From: Candidatus Odyssella thessalonicensis L13
Lineage (GTDB): Bacteria; Pseudomonadota; Alphaproteobacteria; Paracaedibacterales; Paracaedibacteraceae
Length of the DNA stretch: 64,000 bases
Direction of reading: 5' to 3'
Assembly (NCBI RefSeq): GCF_000190415.1
Contig: NZ_AEWF01000001.1
Coordinates: forward strand, 124,001 to 188,000
Shown: piece after piece, positions 51,285 to 60,119 of the stretch
Numbering within the stretch: the first letter of the stretch is position 1
Layout: each line of letters starts with the position of its first letter
Notes under the pieces: generated by a model
Database searches by the model: none
The model's input: the letters and a program-made list of their open reading frames with translations, nothing else
Told to the model about the DNA's origin: nothing
Program-made: the position numbers and the translations under genes

Positions 51285-52058
51285 TTATTGTGTGATTCTT
51301 TTGATTTTAATACAAGATAGAAAACAACCAAACGTGTCTTCATTATTATGTAGGCGGCGGCGATTGCTAAAAAATAACTCGGGGCTCGAGTAAGTATCCG
51401 CCGGTGAGTGAGAGATTTTCTTAATAGCGCTCATCTCAAGCTGGCGCTTAACATATCCTGGTAAATCAAACATCCAATGATTAGCGTTGAGCGAGGGCTT
51501 AAAAAGATCAGAGTCCCGAGATAGATTCTCATAAAATGCTTGATCGACTTCATAGGAATCTTGCCAAATACACGGACCAATGGCGGCACTAATGGCTTCA
51601 GTTTGCGCTCCTAGCTCTGTCATAGCTTTAAGGGTGTTCTGGATAATTCCTGTAATTGCTCCTTTCCATCCGGCATGAACAGCAGCAATAACACCCGTTT
51701 TAGGGTCGGCCAATAAGACCGGCACGCAATCAGCCGTAATAATGCCAAGAATTAATCCAGGCGTGGTTGTGACCAATGCATCTCCTTCAGGTCTTTCTTC
51801 AAGGGGCCAGGGGGATGTGGCATGGATAACTTTATTGGAATGAGTTTGACGTATGGTAATAAGTTGCTCGGCTGAGCCGTTCAGATGTTCCGCAATGCGC
51901 CGTCGGTTCTCCATAACATTGGCATCAGGATCCCCTTTTTCAAAAGCCGTGTTAAGGGTAGAAAACAGATTTGTACTGACGCCGCCTTGGCGGGTCGTAA
52001 AAGCGTGCTCTATGGTTGGGAGAGTATTTAATAGATCAGACCTTAAACTAACGACCAT
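51285..52058 (-). CDS. pgeF: Peptidoglycan editing factor PgeF (multicopper/laccase-like YfiH family)
   Basis: Purine-nucleoside-phosphorylase-like protein that removes mis-incorporated amino acids from peptidoglycan precursors. The start at 52058 has a perfect AAGGAGG, giving 257 aa and overlapping the midA stop by 11 bases. Metal/catalytic residues: RQTHSNKV (His), TADCVPVLL (Cys), AVHAGWKGAI (His) and IGPCIWQDSYEV. The order lgt-midA-pgeF is conserved in Alphaproteobacteria. Confidence 0.93.
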   Translation of the reverse strand: MVVSLRSDLLNTLPTIEHAFTTRQGGVSTNLFSTLNTAFEKGDPDANVMENRRRIAEHLNGSAEQLITIRQTHSNKVIHATSPWPLEERPEGDALVTTTPGLILGIITADCVPVLLADPKTGVIAAVHAGWKGAITGIIQNTLKAMTELGAQTEAISAAIGPCIWQDSYEVDQAFYENLSRDSDLFKPSLNANHWMFDLPGYVKRQLEMSAIKKISHSPADTYSSPELFFSNRRRLHNNEDTFGCFLSCIKIKRITQ

Positions 52059-53067
52059 TAGAACCTCCTTGAATAGCCATAACTTTAAATAGCTCACCCA
52101 TTTCAGCAGCACTTATCAATCGATGCATTGCCAATGTATGGTTAATATATGCTTTGGCAGAAAGCTTTACCTTAAGATTTTCTAACGCCTCAACAATCCC
52201 TATTTCTTTCAAAAAATCGGATTGATTAATAGGACCCAGAACATTCACTTTCTGATCTATAAATAATGATTTTAGATAACAGAAATCCACGTGATGAGTT
52301 AGATCAGATTTACCTAGCTCTTCAAAAATGCCAATCTTTTTATGATTTTTAATGGCTTGTAAGGTAAAACCGGGCGCTTCATTGCCATAATCAATGATGA
52401 GGCCAAACCCCCCCGTTTTCTGGAACAGGTTCGCAATCTGATCGACAAAGATTTTATAGGCCCGAGACTGAAAATATATGGATTGGTTGGAGGGAGGGAA
52501 AAGAGGATTATTTACCTTAGTCCAGCTTATCTGTGATAAATCGGTAACCATGGCTTGTTCCAGCCCTTGGGTGGTGCTGCGGTAGTATTGGATAGGTAAA
52601 GCATCAAAGAATTCGTTAGCTAGGATAATAGAGTATCCTTTTTCGATTACCTCTAAAGAGGAGATCCATGACATATTCGGATAATCTTTAAGCGTTGCTC
52701 TCTGCTGAGAGATTAATGTCGGTGATTTTTCCAAAATTACAGGTGATAGGACATGAAAGAAGTCGGGTACAGACTTTAGGACTGCTAATATATCCTTGAG
52801 CATCGTGCCCTGGCCGGCCCCCAGTTCAATCAAATTAACGGGGGTCGGTTTTCCCATATTCATCCATTGATCAATGCACCATTGGGCCAGGCAGTGACTG
52901 AACAGGGGGCTAATTTCAGGAGCCGTAATAAAATCATGCTGTTTGCCAATGACTGAGCTTTGAGAGTAATATCCTCCTTCAGCATCATACATCACAATTT
53001 CCATGAATTCTTCCAAGGGAAGAGGGAGGCGAGCTAAGATTTTATGACTAAGAGGAGTGGCATCCAT
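52048..53067 (-). CDS. SAM-dependent methyltransferase, MidA/NDUFAF7 family
   Basis: Family whose mitochondrial member NDUFAF7 methylates an arginine of complex I subunit NDUFS2. The 339-aa protein has the SAM site IELGAGQGTMLKDIL and conserved AEGGYYSQS, FITAPEISPLFSHCLAQW and ANEFFDALPIQYY. It overlaps lgt by 20 bases at its start and pgeF by 11 bases at its end, so the three genes are translationally coupled. Confidence 0.93.
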   Translation of the reverse strand: MDATPLSHKILARLPLPLEEFMEIVMYDAEGGYYSQSSVIGKQHDFITAPEISPLFSHCLAQWCIDQWMNMGKPTPVNLIELGAGQGTMLKDILAVLKSVPDFFHVLSPVILEKSPTLISQQRATLKDYPNMSWISSLEVIEKGYSIILANEFFDALPIQYYRSTTQGLEQAMVTDLSQISWTKVNNPLFPPSNQSIYFQSRAYKIFVDQIANLFQKTGGFGLIIDYGNEAPGFTLQAIKNHKKIGIFEELGKSDLTHHVDFCYLKSLFIDQKVNVLGPINQSDFLKEIGIVEALENLKVKLSAKAYINHTLAMHRLISAAEMGELFKVMAIQGGSNGR

Positions 53068-53842
53068 TATCCATCTCCACCGGTCGGCGAATTAAGAACC
53101 AGCCAATACCAATTAAAGGAATAGAGAGAGCTTGACCAATCGTCAGAGGGCCAGCAATAAGAGCATCAGGCTCGCGGTAAAACTCGCAGAAGCTGCGCGC
53201 TAAGGCATAACCAATGCTAAAAACGCCGGCGATCCGTCCTGGCTTTAAGCGCCAATCTGTTTTAATCCATAAGGATAAAAGTATTAAAAATAGAAGCAAG
53301 CCTTCACTAGCGGCTTCGTAAAGCTGGCTTGGATGTCGCGGCAACCCATCCGCATAAGGGAACACCATTGCCCAGGCTGCAGTTGTGGGTCTGCCCCAAA
53401 GCTCACCATTAATAAAGTTAGCAATTCTGCCAAAGAAAAGACCTATGGGCGCAACACAAGCAATAATATCTGCTAAAGATAAGAAGGAAATTTGGGTCCG
53501 CCTTACATATAATGTTAAAGCAACAAGGACGCCAATGGTGCCCCCGTGAAATGACATTCCCCCATGCCACGTTTTAAAAATTTCCATTGGATCTGTCCAG
53601 AATAAATGGGGACTGTAGAAAATAACATACCCTAAGCGTCCGCCGACCACGATGCCAATGATTAACCAAATAAGGCTATCCTCAAGGATTTTTTCCCGCA
53701 GACCATTGCCATAATGTCTCAGCAGTAAAACTCCGAGCTTCCAGGCTGTAAAAATGCCGATCATATAGCTTATGCCATACCAACGTATTTTAAGGGAACC
53801 AATTTCTAAGGCAACAGGATCAAAGGCGGGAAATGATAACAT
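53048..53842 (-). CDS. lgt: Phosphatidylglycerol-prolipoprotein diacylglyceryl transferase
   Basis: Inner-membrane enzyme that attaches diacylglycerol to lipobox cysteines; needed for CtpA and LptM in this window. The 264-aa protein has about seven membrane segments, the essential HGGMSFHGG loop, and the signature GRIANFINGELWGRPT. It lies first in lgt-midA-pgeF. Confidence 0.96.
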   Translation of the reverse strand: MLSFPAFDPVALEIGSLKIRWYGISYMIGIFTAWKLGVLLLRHYGNGLREKILEDSLIWLIIGIVVGGRLGYVIFYSPHLFWTDPMEIFKTWHGGMSFHGGTIGVLVALTLYVRRTQISFLSLADIIACVAPIGLFFGRIANFINGELWGRPTTAAWAMVFPYADGLPRHPSQLYEAASEGLLLFLILLSLWIKTDWRLKPGRIAGVFSIGYALARSFCEFYREPDALIAGPLTIGQALSIPLIGIGWFLIRRPVEMDNGCHSS

Positions 53843-54145
53843 GATGGGTTGTACTAACCATAATTAATTTCATTTTAATCTATGACAAAGCGGTCATTAA
53901 ATGAAGAGAATCTTTTAATGCTTAAGGATAATTGTTGCAAAATCTGAAAAGTTTAAAGAGTGAGATTAACAAAATTACATACATTTTAGGAGTTAATGTA
54001 ATTAAATTGCTTGAAGAGCTAGCGATAGATCGAAAATAACTTAAAAAGTTAACTTTTTTAATAAAGTTAATTGACCTTCAAGAAAATTCACCCTTAAGAT
54101 TTTAAGTGTAGTCATGGTTTAACATTCAACATAGGATTTACGAAA
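53843..54145. other. Divergent region upstream of the HU gene
   Basis: About 300 AT-rich bases between lgt and the HU gene. It contains a palindrome around GTTAAC (AAAAAGTTAACTTTTT at 54043-54058) and the likely HU promoter (54071-54100). No gene seen. Confidence 0.5.
54071..54100 (+). promoter_or_regulatory. Probable sigma-70-type promoter of the HU gene
   Basis: TTGACC, 18-base spacer, TAAGAT, about 45 bases before the GTG start. Good -35 and fair -10 match; the only reasonable pair in the leader. Confidence 0.5.
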
Positions 54146-54421
54146 GTGAATAAATCAGAGTTAGTTTCAAAAGTTGCAGCTGAGTCCAACCTGACAAAGG
54201 CAGATGCAGAGCGTGCAATTGATGCGACATTTGCTTCAATTACTTCATCATTGAAGGCTGGTGAAGAAGTTCGCTTGGTCGGTTTTGGTACATTTGACAT
54301 TTCTGACCGTCCCGCTACAACTGGTCGCAATCCTCGCACAGGTCAACCTTTGAAGATAGCTGCTACCCGTTTACCTAAGTTCCGTGCAGGTAAGCAATTG
54401 AAAGAAGCCGTTGCAAAATAA
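54146..54421 (+). CDS. HU-family DNA-binding protein
   Basis: Small basic nucleoid protein, 91 aa, with the HU/IHF fold: helical dimer half (NKSELVSKVAAESNLTKADA), then VGFGTFDISDRPATTGRNPRT with the arm motif GRNPRTG and the C-terminal FRAGKQLKEAV. It starts at GTG 54146, with AGGA 10 bases upstream. HU rather than IHF is preferred from the overall pattern. Confidence 0.93.
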   Translation: MNKSELVSKVAAESNLTKADAERAIDATFASITSSLKAGEEVRLVGFGTFDISDRPATTGRNPRTGQPLKIAATRLPKFRAGKQLKEAVAK

Positions 54422-54495
54422 AAAATGTGAACCTTTTGCAAAATTTATGTTGCAAAGTTCTCTCAGAATGTATTAGGTTTCTTACATAAGGTTAT

Positions 54496-54570
54496 GGGTG
54501 ATTAGCTCAGCGGTAGAGCGTCTCGCTTACACCGAGAGGGTCGGAGGTTCAAATCCTTCATCACCCACCA
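54496..54570 (+). tRNA. tRNA-Val (anticodon UAC)
   Basis: Full cloverleaf: acceptor stem GGGTGAT/ATCACCC, D-arm with AGCTCAGCGGTAGAGC, anticodon stem TCTCG/CGAGA with loop CTTACAC (anticodon TAC), T-arm with GGTTCAAATCC, discriminator A and encoded CCA. It lies between the HU gene and lptM on the same strand. Confidence 0.96.
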
Positions 54571-54635
54571 TAACTTCCTAATACATTCCGTAAAAGTTAC
54601 TCGTATTTATCTCTACTTGAAATGGCATTATCCTA

Positions 54636-54794
54636 ATGAACTCAAGAAATTTAAGAGTATTCTTAAGATTATTTCTGATTGCTATCATAGGGGGAGCCTT
54701 ATCAGCATGTGGTCGCAAAGGTGACCCTGAACCTATCAATAAAACAGATTATCCCCGCCCATATCCATCTCAACAGCTAGATTGCACTATATAA
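54636..54794 (+). CDS. lptM: LptM-type small lipoprotein
   Basis: A 52-aa lipoprotein: positively charged start, hydrophobic segment LFLIAIIGGALSACG with a lipobox (LSAC, Cys25), then CGRKGDPEPINKTDYPRPYP. The C-G-[R/K]-K-G-x-P-x-P start of the mature part is the mark of the LptM/YifL family, which helps assemble the LptD-LptE lipopolysaccharide translocon at the outer membrane; the YPR-x-YP part is common in Alphaproteobacteria. Lipid attachment would use Lgt, encoded nearby. The ribosome-binding site is poor. Confidence 0.82.
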   Translation: MNSRNLRVFLRLFLIAIIGGALSACGRKGDPEPINKTDYPRPYPSQQLDCTI

Positions 54795-54834
54795 AAGCTA
54801 TCTCTCATGCTATTATAAAAATGAGAGGGTAATT

Positions 54835-57048
54835 ATGAACACAAAAAATACTCGGGATGATTTGCGAGAGTGGATTGTTAATTTAATTAATAACAGTGAT
54901 CATCCTTTATCAAAGAATGAAATTGCCAAGCAATTAAAGTTAAAAGGTTCTGATCGGATGGCGCTAAAAGAAATTCTGCGTGATCTCCAGTCAGAAGGTG
55001 ATTTGATCAAAGGACGGCGGCGCAAGCTGGTAAGTTCAACGCAACCCAAGCTGGGTAAAGGGCTAATCGCAGCTGAAGTTATTGATATCGATGAAGATGG
55101 TCACTTGATTGCCGCGCCATTAGAATGGCCAAAAGATCAAATGCCCCCTAAGATGCGTATTATTGAAATGCGTCGTTCCCATGCCGAAGGGCGCTCAGCG
55201 TTAGCGGTGACCTCACGCATTATTGTTAAAGTTATTACCAAAACAGAGACAGAATGGCACGTTAGTGTTGTCCGGCGTCTGGTCAAAGATGCGAAAAAGC
55301 ATTTAGGAATATTTCAAGCCAATAGAAGAGGCGGATATATTGCTTCAATAAATCGAAAAGATGTTTTCCCCGGCGTGCATGTCACGGCTGAAGATGCTCA
55401 AGGCTTAGAGGCAGGCGATATTGTGCAATACACCGTTGATCATGGTAATCAATTTCATTTTATCAAGGTTCTGGGGAAATTTGATGATCCAAAAATGTTT
55501 AGCGAGATTGCTATCCATAATCATGGTATCCCTTATGAGTTTTCGCCGGAAGCCATTGCTATTGCTGAGGAAGGCAAGGTTCCGCCATTGGGCAACCGAA
55601 CAGATTTTCGCTCAATCCCTCTGGTTACCATTGACGGCGAAGATGCGCGAGACTTTGATGATGCCGTCTGGGCGGAGCCTGATACGGATGAACGCAATCA
55701 AGGAGGATGGCGAGCGATAGTTGCCATTGCCGATGTTTCGTATTATGTACGTTCAGGATCAGCTTTAGATAGCGAAGCCCAAGCTCGGGGCAACAGCGTC
55801 TATTTTCCTGATCGAGTGGTGCCGATGCTACCGGAAGCCCTCTCGAATAATCTATGCTCTTTAAGACCTCATGAAGATCGGGCCTGTATGGCCATCGAAA
55901 TGATCATCTCGGCCCATGGAAAGATCAAATCTTTTCGTGTTAAGCGGGGGCTCATGCGCTCTCAAGCGCGTCTCACTTATAATCAGGTACAAGCCGCCAT
56001 TGACGGTCAACCGGATTCAGTAACCCACCCCCTTATGGAGACAGTTATCCGCCCTTTATATGGGGTGTATAAGTCCCTATTAAAAGCGCGCAGCCAACGC
56101 GGCACAGTCGAATTAGATATGCCTGAGCGTCAAATTATGTTTGATGAAAACGGGCGCATGGTTGATGTTAAAATTCGTGAGCGCCACGATAGCCACAAAA
56201 TTATTGAAGAATTAATGATTGCGGCCAACGTCTGTGCCGCTAAAACGTTGATTGCCAAGAAATGGCCATGCATGTTCCGCGTCCATGATAAACCCGACCC
56301 GATGCGGGTAGCCAATCTGCGCCAGTTTTTAAAGCAATTCAAGCTTAATTTAAGCAAATCAGCTGAGCCAACGCCGGCCCATTACAATGAAATCTTGCAG
56401 CAAGTCAAAGAACGCCCTTATTTTCGCACCGTTAGCGAGTTGGTGTTAAGGTCTATGGCTCAGGCACAATATAGCCCCAATAACTTGGGCCACTTTGGCT
56501 TAAGCTTATTTCAGTACGCTCATTTTACCTCTCCGATACGACGTTATGCTGACTTAATTGTCCATCGTTGTCTGATTGCCGCTTTGGAGCTAGGGGAAGG
56601 GGGGTATGAAGAAAAGCCAGATGACTTGCAAGAGCTGGGGCAACATATCTCAGACACCGAACGCCGTGCTGCCACCGCCGAACGAGAAGTTGTGGATCGC
56701 TACACCATCTCTTTTGTCGCCAGCCGTATTGGCCAAGAATTTGAAGTGACCATTGTTGGCGTGAATCGTCATGGCTTATTTGTGGAAATTGAGGCCTCAG
56801 GCGCAGAAGGTTTTGTCTCTATGCGTTCCCTGGACTGGGATTTCTTCACTTTTGATGAAGCTAATTATCGTTTAGTAGGACGTCGTACCAAGTCAGTCTA
56901 CCAGCTAGGGCAAAAGGTTAAAGCCGTTGTTATTGATGCTGAAGTCCAAACCAATAGTTTAAGCTTCCGTGTAGTACCAGAGGTGCCCACGAAAGCTGAT
57001 AAAAAAGGCAGCCGTCAACAAGCTGCCCGTAAGAAAAGGCGGGAGTAA
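54835..57048 (+). CDS. rnr: Ribonuclease R
   Basis: 3'-5' exoribonuclease that degrades structured RNA. The 737-aa protein has an N-terminal helix-turn-helix (about 10-60, HPLSKNEIAKQL), cold-shock domains, and a RNB catalytic domain with the metal-binding DGEDARDFDDAVWAE. Further RNB motifs are YFPDRVVPMLPEALSNNLCSL and HFTSPIRRYADLIVHR. A C-terminal S1 domain (GLFVEIEASGAEGFVSM) ends in a basic KKGSRQQAARKKRRE tail. The start follows GAGGGTAATT. Confidence 0.96.
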   Translation: MNTKNTRDDLREWIVNLINNSDHPLSKNEIAKQLKLKGSDRMALKEILRDLQSEGDLIKGRRRKLVSSTQPKLGKGLIAAEVIDIDEDGHLIAAPLEWPKDQMPPKMRIIEMRRSHAEGRSALAVTSRIIVKVITKTETEWHVSVVRRLVKDAKKHLGIFQANRRGGYIASINRKDVFPGVHVTAEDAQGLEAGDIVQYTVDHGNQFHFIKVLGKFDDPKMFSEIAIHNHGIPYEFSPEAIAIAEEGKVPPLGNRTDFRSIPLVTIDGEDARDFDDAVWAEPDTDERNQGGWRAIVAIADVSYYVRSGSALDSEAQARGNSVYFPDRVVPMLPEALSNNLCSLRPHEDRACMAIEMIISAHGKIKSFRVKRGLMRSQARLTYNQVQAAIDGQPDSVTHPLMETVIRPLYGVYKSLLKARSQRGTVELDMPERQIMFDENGRMVDVKIRERHDSHKIIEELMIAANVCAAKTLIAKKWPCMFRVHDKPDPMRVANLRQFLKQFKLNLSKSAEPTPAHYNEILQQVKERPYFRTVSELVLRSMAQAQYSPNNLGHFGLSLFQYAHFTSPIRRYADLIVHRCLIAALELGEGGYEEKPDDLQELGQHISDTERRAATAEREVVDRYTISFVASRIGQEFEVTIVGVNRHGLFVEIEASGAEGFVSMRSLDWDFFTFDEANYRLVGRRTKSVYQLGQKVKAVVIDAEVQTNSLSFRVVPEVPTKADKKGSRQQAARKKRRE

Positions 57049-57060
57049 TCTTCCTCCTTC

Positions 57061-57459
57061 CTATTCTTTAGGTGAAGGGTTTTGGGGGGCTGGAGTTGAT
57101 CTTGCTAATAAAGCAGTGAGATTTTGAACTAGGTGATCCTGTTGCTCATTTCTTTCCTGTAATGCTTCTACGATATTCTTAAGAATAACTAAGGTATTGG
57201 CCTCAGATCTTCTTGCCTTCGCCACCATCTCACGAATTTCGTCGTAGTTGGAATCAAGTCCTAATGGTCCACTAGCCTGCTGGGAGACAGGTAGTGTAGT
57301 TGCTTCTGCCGACGCCCTACCGGGAGCCACTTCCAGGGATGTTTGCTCGGGCAGAGCTTCTCTTTCTGCAGGCGATTCATTGTCGCTGGCAAAAATTTGG
57401 CCCATCATAGAATGGGCCACTAAGATACCGGTGATCAATTTAACTTTTGTTGGTGTCAT
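57061..57459 (-). CDS. Small exported protein with a C-terminal helix
   Basis: 132 aa from 57459, which has AAGGAGGAAATTA in front; an upstream reading to 57513 would hide the signal. Signal peptide (TPTKVKLITGILVAHSMMGQIFA), an acidic/Ala/Pro-rich linker, and a C-terminal helical part (DEIREMVAKARRSEANTLVILKN...). It lies 29 bases after the barrel gene and is probably co-transcribed. No family recognised; the helix may form a coiled coil. Confidence 0.65.
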   Translation of the reverse strand: MTPTKVKLITGILVAHSMMGQIFASDNESPAEREALPEQTSLEVAPGRASAEATTLPVSQQASGPLGLDSNYDEIREMVAKARRSEANTLVILKNIVEALQERNEQQDHLVQNLTALLARSTPAPQNPSPKE

Positions 57460-57487
57460 TAATTTCCTCCTTAAAAACAGGATTACC

Positions 57488-58207
57488 TTAGAGGAAATGA
57501 TACGCAATTCCAACCTTAAAAGCTGTCTGGGAAGATCTAAATTTGATTTGAGTTTGCTCCAAGAAGTAGGCAGGTGGACTATAGCTACCTATATTAAGGG
57601 CGTGATTAATTGGAAAAATGTAAGACATCTCACCTCTGATTGCCCAACGTGACGTTAAAAATCCTTCATAGCCTAAGCTGGCTTTGAAAGCACCAGCATT
57701 ACGGGATGCCTTGGCAGAGTTGCGATAAGTGGTACCAGACGTCGTGTTAGCATCAATCCCAGCCCAGGTGGTTCTAATTTTAGAATAATTTATGCCCACC
57801 TTAGCATAGAAAAAGCTTTGGGGAGTGGGATGATAGCCAAAACGAAGAGCTGCATCAAAGCCGCCGCGACGTGTTAACTTTATGCTGTCTTCGATATCAG
57901 TTTGCGAGGTAAATTTATAAACTTGCTCATTCAAACTATCTAGATTACCGCCGATTTCAATGCCAGCTGAGAATATGCCTGATTGATAAGACCAGCCGGC
58001 AAAAATGCCGCCAATAAAAGAATTATAGCCATTTTTATTGGTTTGGAACTCACCATAGGGCCCAACCAAAGCGCTCAAATTACGGAAAAATGTCGCCCGA
58101 AATTGGGCGTTATTTAACCCTAAATCAGCCCCTGCATATAAGCTTGCCTGGGAGGTCTGCACCATTAAACCGATAACCAATAAACGGACAACACATCTCT
58201 TGTTCAT
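57488..58207 (-). CDS. Outer membrane beta-barrel protein (small OMP family)
   Basis: 239 aa with signal peptide (MNKRCVVRLLVIGLMVQTSQA) and amphipathic strands (SLYAGADLGLNNAQF, NGYNSFIGGIFAGWSYQ, FSAGIEIGGN, GGFDAALRFGYHPTPQSFFYAKVG, SRWAIRGEMSYIF), ending FKVGIAYHFL. This is the 8-stranded Omp25/Omp31-like pattern of Alphaproteobacteria. It differs from the barrel at 22030 in sequence but shares the type. Divergent from the coiled-coil gene at 58280. Confidence 0.8.
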   Translation of the reverse strand: MNKRCVVRLLVIGLMVQTSQASLYAGADLGLNNAQFRATFFRNLSALVGPYGEFQTNKNGYNSFIGGIFAGWSYQSGIFSAGIEIGGNLDSLNEQVYKFTSQTDIEDSIKLTRRGGFDAALRFGYHPTPQSFFYAKVGINYSKIRTTWAGIDANTTSGTTYRNSAKASRNAGAFKASLGYEGFLTSRWAIRGEMSYIFPINHALNIGSYSPPAYFLEQTQIKFRSSQTAFKVGIAYHFL

Positions 58208-58279
58208 AAAAAATCTCTTAAAATTAACCTTATATTAAATATTAAAGTCTATGTTTGTTGCAAGGTCAAGGGGGACAGA

Positions 58280-59347
58280 ATGTTTAGACTACTTTCTATT
58301 GCTATACTGTTGTTGGTCCAGGTGAATGCTAGCCAAAGAATGAGAATTCTAGATTTCAATAATATGAGTAAAAATGAGCTATTCGATACACTTGATCAGC
58401 TGGGGGCACCCGTTGATAGCGGCGGAAGATGTAGTTTGCCAATGCTATGTGGCAATATGAATACTTGTAATAAAACAATCAGCGGTATTAATAATGCGAC
58501 AACCCCCCAGGCTGTGGCCAATGCTCTTAAAGGTTCATGTTTAGTGCTATGTAGAGATATGTCTGCGTGCGCAAACAGTCAAATGGATAGTTTACGTAAG
58601 TGGCTTGCGGCTTATCAACAAGCCATCTCCCAAGGCGAAATTAATCGCCAAAAGGATAAGAAGAAAACCTATAAATCCCGGGCTATACAGCTGCAAGCCC
58701 AGCTAGACCGGGCGCGTCGCAATCTCGATAACATTGATCGCCGTATGGCTTCCTATTTGCAGAGAATTGGCATTACGCCACGCAATGTGGCCGGCAATAT
58801 CAATACCAGTATCCATCAAAAAATTAGCCAAGTTTTTGCAAATTCTCAAAATCTTAGGGGGCAAATCAACCAACTCGAAGCCGATATCCAGGCCCGAGAG
58901 GTTCAAATAGGACAGCTAAAGGCAGCCAATCAAGCCCATCAAAGTAACATCGCGCGCTTGCAAAACGAAATTAGTGAGAAGCAAGCCCAGATTAATGCGG
59001 TAAATGCGGAGATTGAAAACCTGTCAAAAGCTTTTGATGAGTTACTTAATCAAACACTTGATTTGCAAGCAGTCGTTGACGATTTTGGTCTCGATTTGCA
59101 GGCTTATTCGAATCAGCTCCACAATATAAATGGGGAGCTGGCTACCAAGATTGCAGATTTAACCCGGATTAGTAATTTAATGCGGAATGATGCCGCGGGC
59201 CAAGCTGACCGAGCTCGTCAACGTAATGATGCAATGTTAACGCAGTTGCGTGAGGCTATTCAAGAATTGAATGAGCACTCTCATGAAGTCAACCAAGAAG
59301 CTCAAAGATTACAAGGCATCTTGGAACAGTTGGAACAGGTAAGCTAA
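58280..59347 (+). CDS. Exported coiled-coil protein with an N-terminal six-cysteine domain
   Basis: 355 aa. Signal peptide MFRLLSIAILLLVQVNA; a compact domain with six Cys (51, 57, 63, 87, 91, 97) that could form three disulfides in the periplasm or outside the cell; then an extended coiled coil to the end (about 125-355, with NQLEADIQAREVQIGQLKAA and similar heptads). It starts a run of three exported genes on the plus strand. No family recognised. The Cys head plus rod suggests an extracellular or surface appendage protein. Confidence 0.7.
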   Translation: MFRLLSIAILLLVQVNASQRMRILDFNNMSKNELFDTLDQLGAPVDSGGRCSLPMLCGNMNTCNKTISGINNATTPQAVANALKGSCLVLCRDMSACANSQMDSLRKWLAAYQQAISQGEINRQKDKKKTYKSRAIQLQAQLDRARRNLDNIDRRMASYLQRIGITPRNVAGNINTSIHQKISQVFANSQNLRGQINQLEADIQAREVQIGQLKAANQAHQSNIARLQNEISEKQAQINAVNAEIENLSKAFDELLNQTLDLQAVVDDFGLDLQAYSNQLHNINGELATKIADLTRISNLMRNDAAGQADRARQRNDAMLTQLREAIQELNEHSHEVNQEAQRLQGILEQLEQVS

Positions 59348-59373
59348 AAGTTTTATCAACAGAGGAGATAACA

Positions 59374-60039
59374 ATGAATTTATTTAGAAAGATGTTAATG
59401 ATCAGTGTACTGAGCACTGTTTCAACCTTTGCCATGGAAGCACCACAAGGGGGACCTCAGCAAGGTAATGTACTTGCTATTTTACAAGACAGAACGGTTG
59501 AGGAGCTTGCAACTTCACAAGATATAGATCTCCGTGCTATACGACCTCAGTTGGATCATATCCTTGCTGGTGTTACTGATTGGAAGAAAAAGAATGAACT
59601 GAAAGCAAAGTTTGGAAAAGCATTTATGCTTAAGATTAAGAATGCAGGGCGCCCTACAGTAGATCAAGCTCAAACATTAATTAACCAAGCTCGGGAAAAT
59701 GAAGCCAAAGCTAAGACCCATATAGACCAAGCAACTGATGCTGATCTTGACGCCACTGCCCACATTTATGATATTAGCACAGCCGTGAATCAGATCTTAG
59801 CCAGTCTTAATGAATTTAATCAGCTTGAGCAAGATGCCGGTAAAGCTTTGAAAGATATTCTTGACCAAGTAAAGGCGTTGCAAGAATTGAATGAGAAATC
59901 AGCAACAATGACAGCAGCTGAAGCCGCAAAAGTAGCGCAGATCAAACAAATGCTGCAGGGATTAGAAGCCAATAAAGGCGAGAAAGACATTATGATTGAC
60001 GAAATTAGAAGAGTTATTCAGTTACTTGAAGGTAGATAA
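59374..60039 (+). CDS. Exported helical protein, MEAP type
   Basis: 221 aa, no family recognised. Signal peptide (NLFRKMLMISVLSTVSTFA, cleaved before MEAPQGGPQQG), then a largely helical body with heptad-like KALQELNEKSATMTAAEAAK. The ribosome-binding site AGAGGAG is strong. It follows the six-Cys coiled-coil gene by 26 bases, so the two are likely co-transcribed. It shares its post-signal MEAP with the proteins at 20052, 31705 and 44536 but not their bodies. Confidence 0.7.
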   Translation: MNLFRKMLMISVLSTVSTFAMEAPQGGPQQGNVLAILQDRTVEELATSQDIDLRAIRPQLDHILAGVTDWKKKNELKAKFGKAFMLKIKNAGRPTVDQAQTLINQARENEAKAKTHIDQATDADLDATAHIYDISTAVNQILASLNEFNQLEQDAGKALKDILDQVKALQELNEKSATMTAAEAAKVAQIKQMLQGLEANKGEKDIMIDEIRRVIQLLEGR

Positions 60040-60062
60040 GGCATTGATCATGTCTTAGAGCA

Positions 60063-60093
60063 GGCAGGTTAAAGATGACCGCTTTAGCCTGCC
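60063..60093 (+). promoter_or_regulatory. Strong hairpin between two exported-protein genes
   Basis: 12-bp stem (GGCAGG-TTAAAG pairing with CTTTAG-CCTGCC, one G-T pair) and 7-base loop, between the genes at 59374 and 60120. There is no T-run behind it. It may attenuate transcription, protect the upstream mRNA from decay, or be a weak terminator. Confidence 0.5.
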
Positions 60094-60119
60094 CCTAAAT
60101 TTGAAAGATGAGGATCGGG

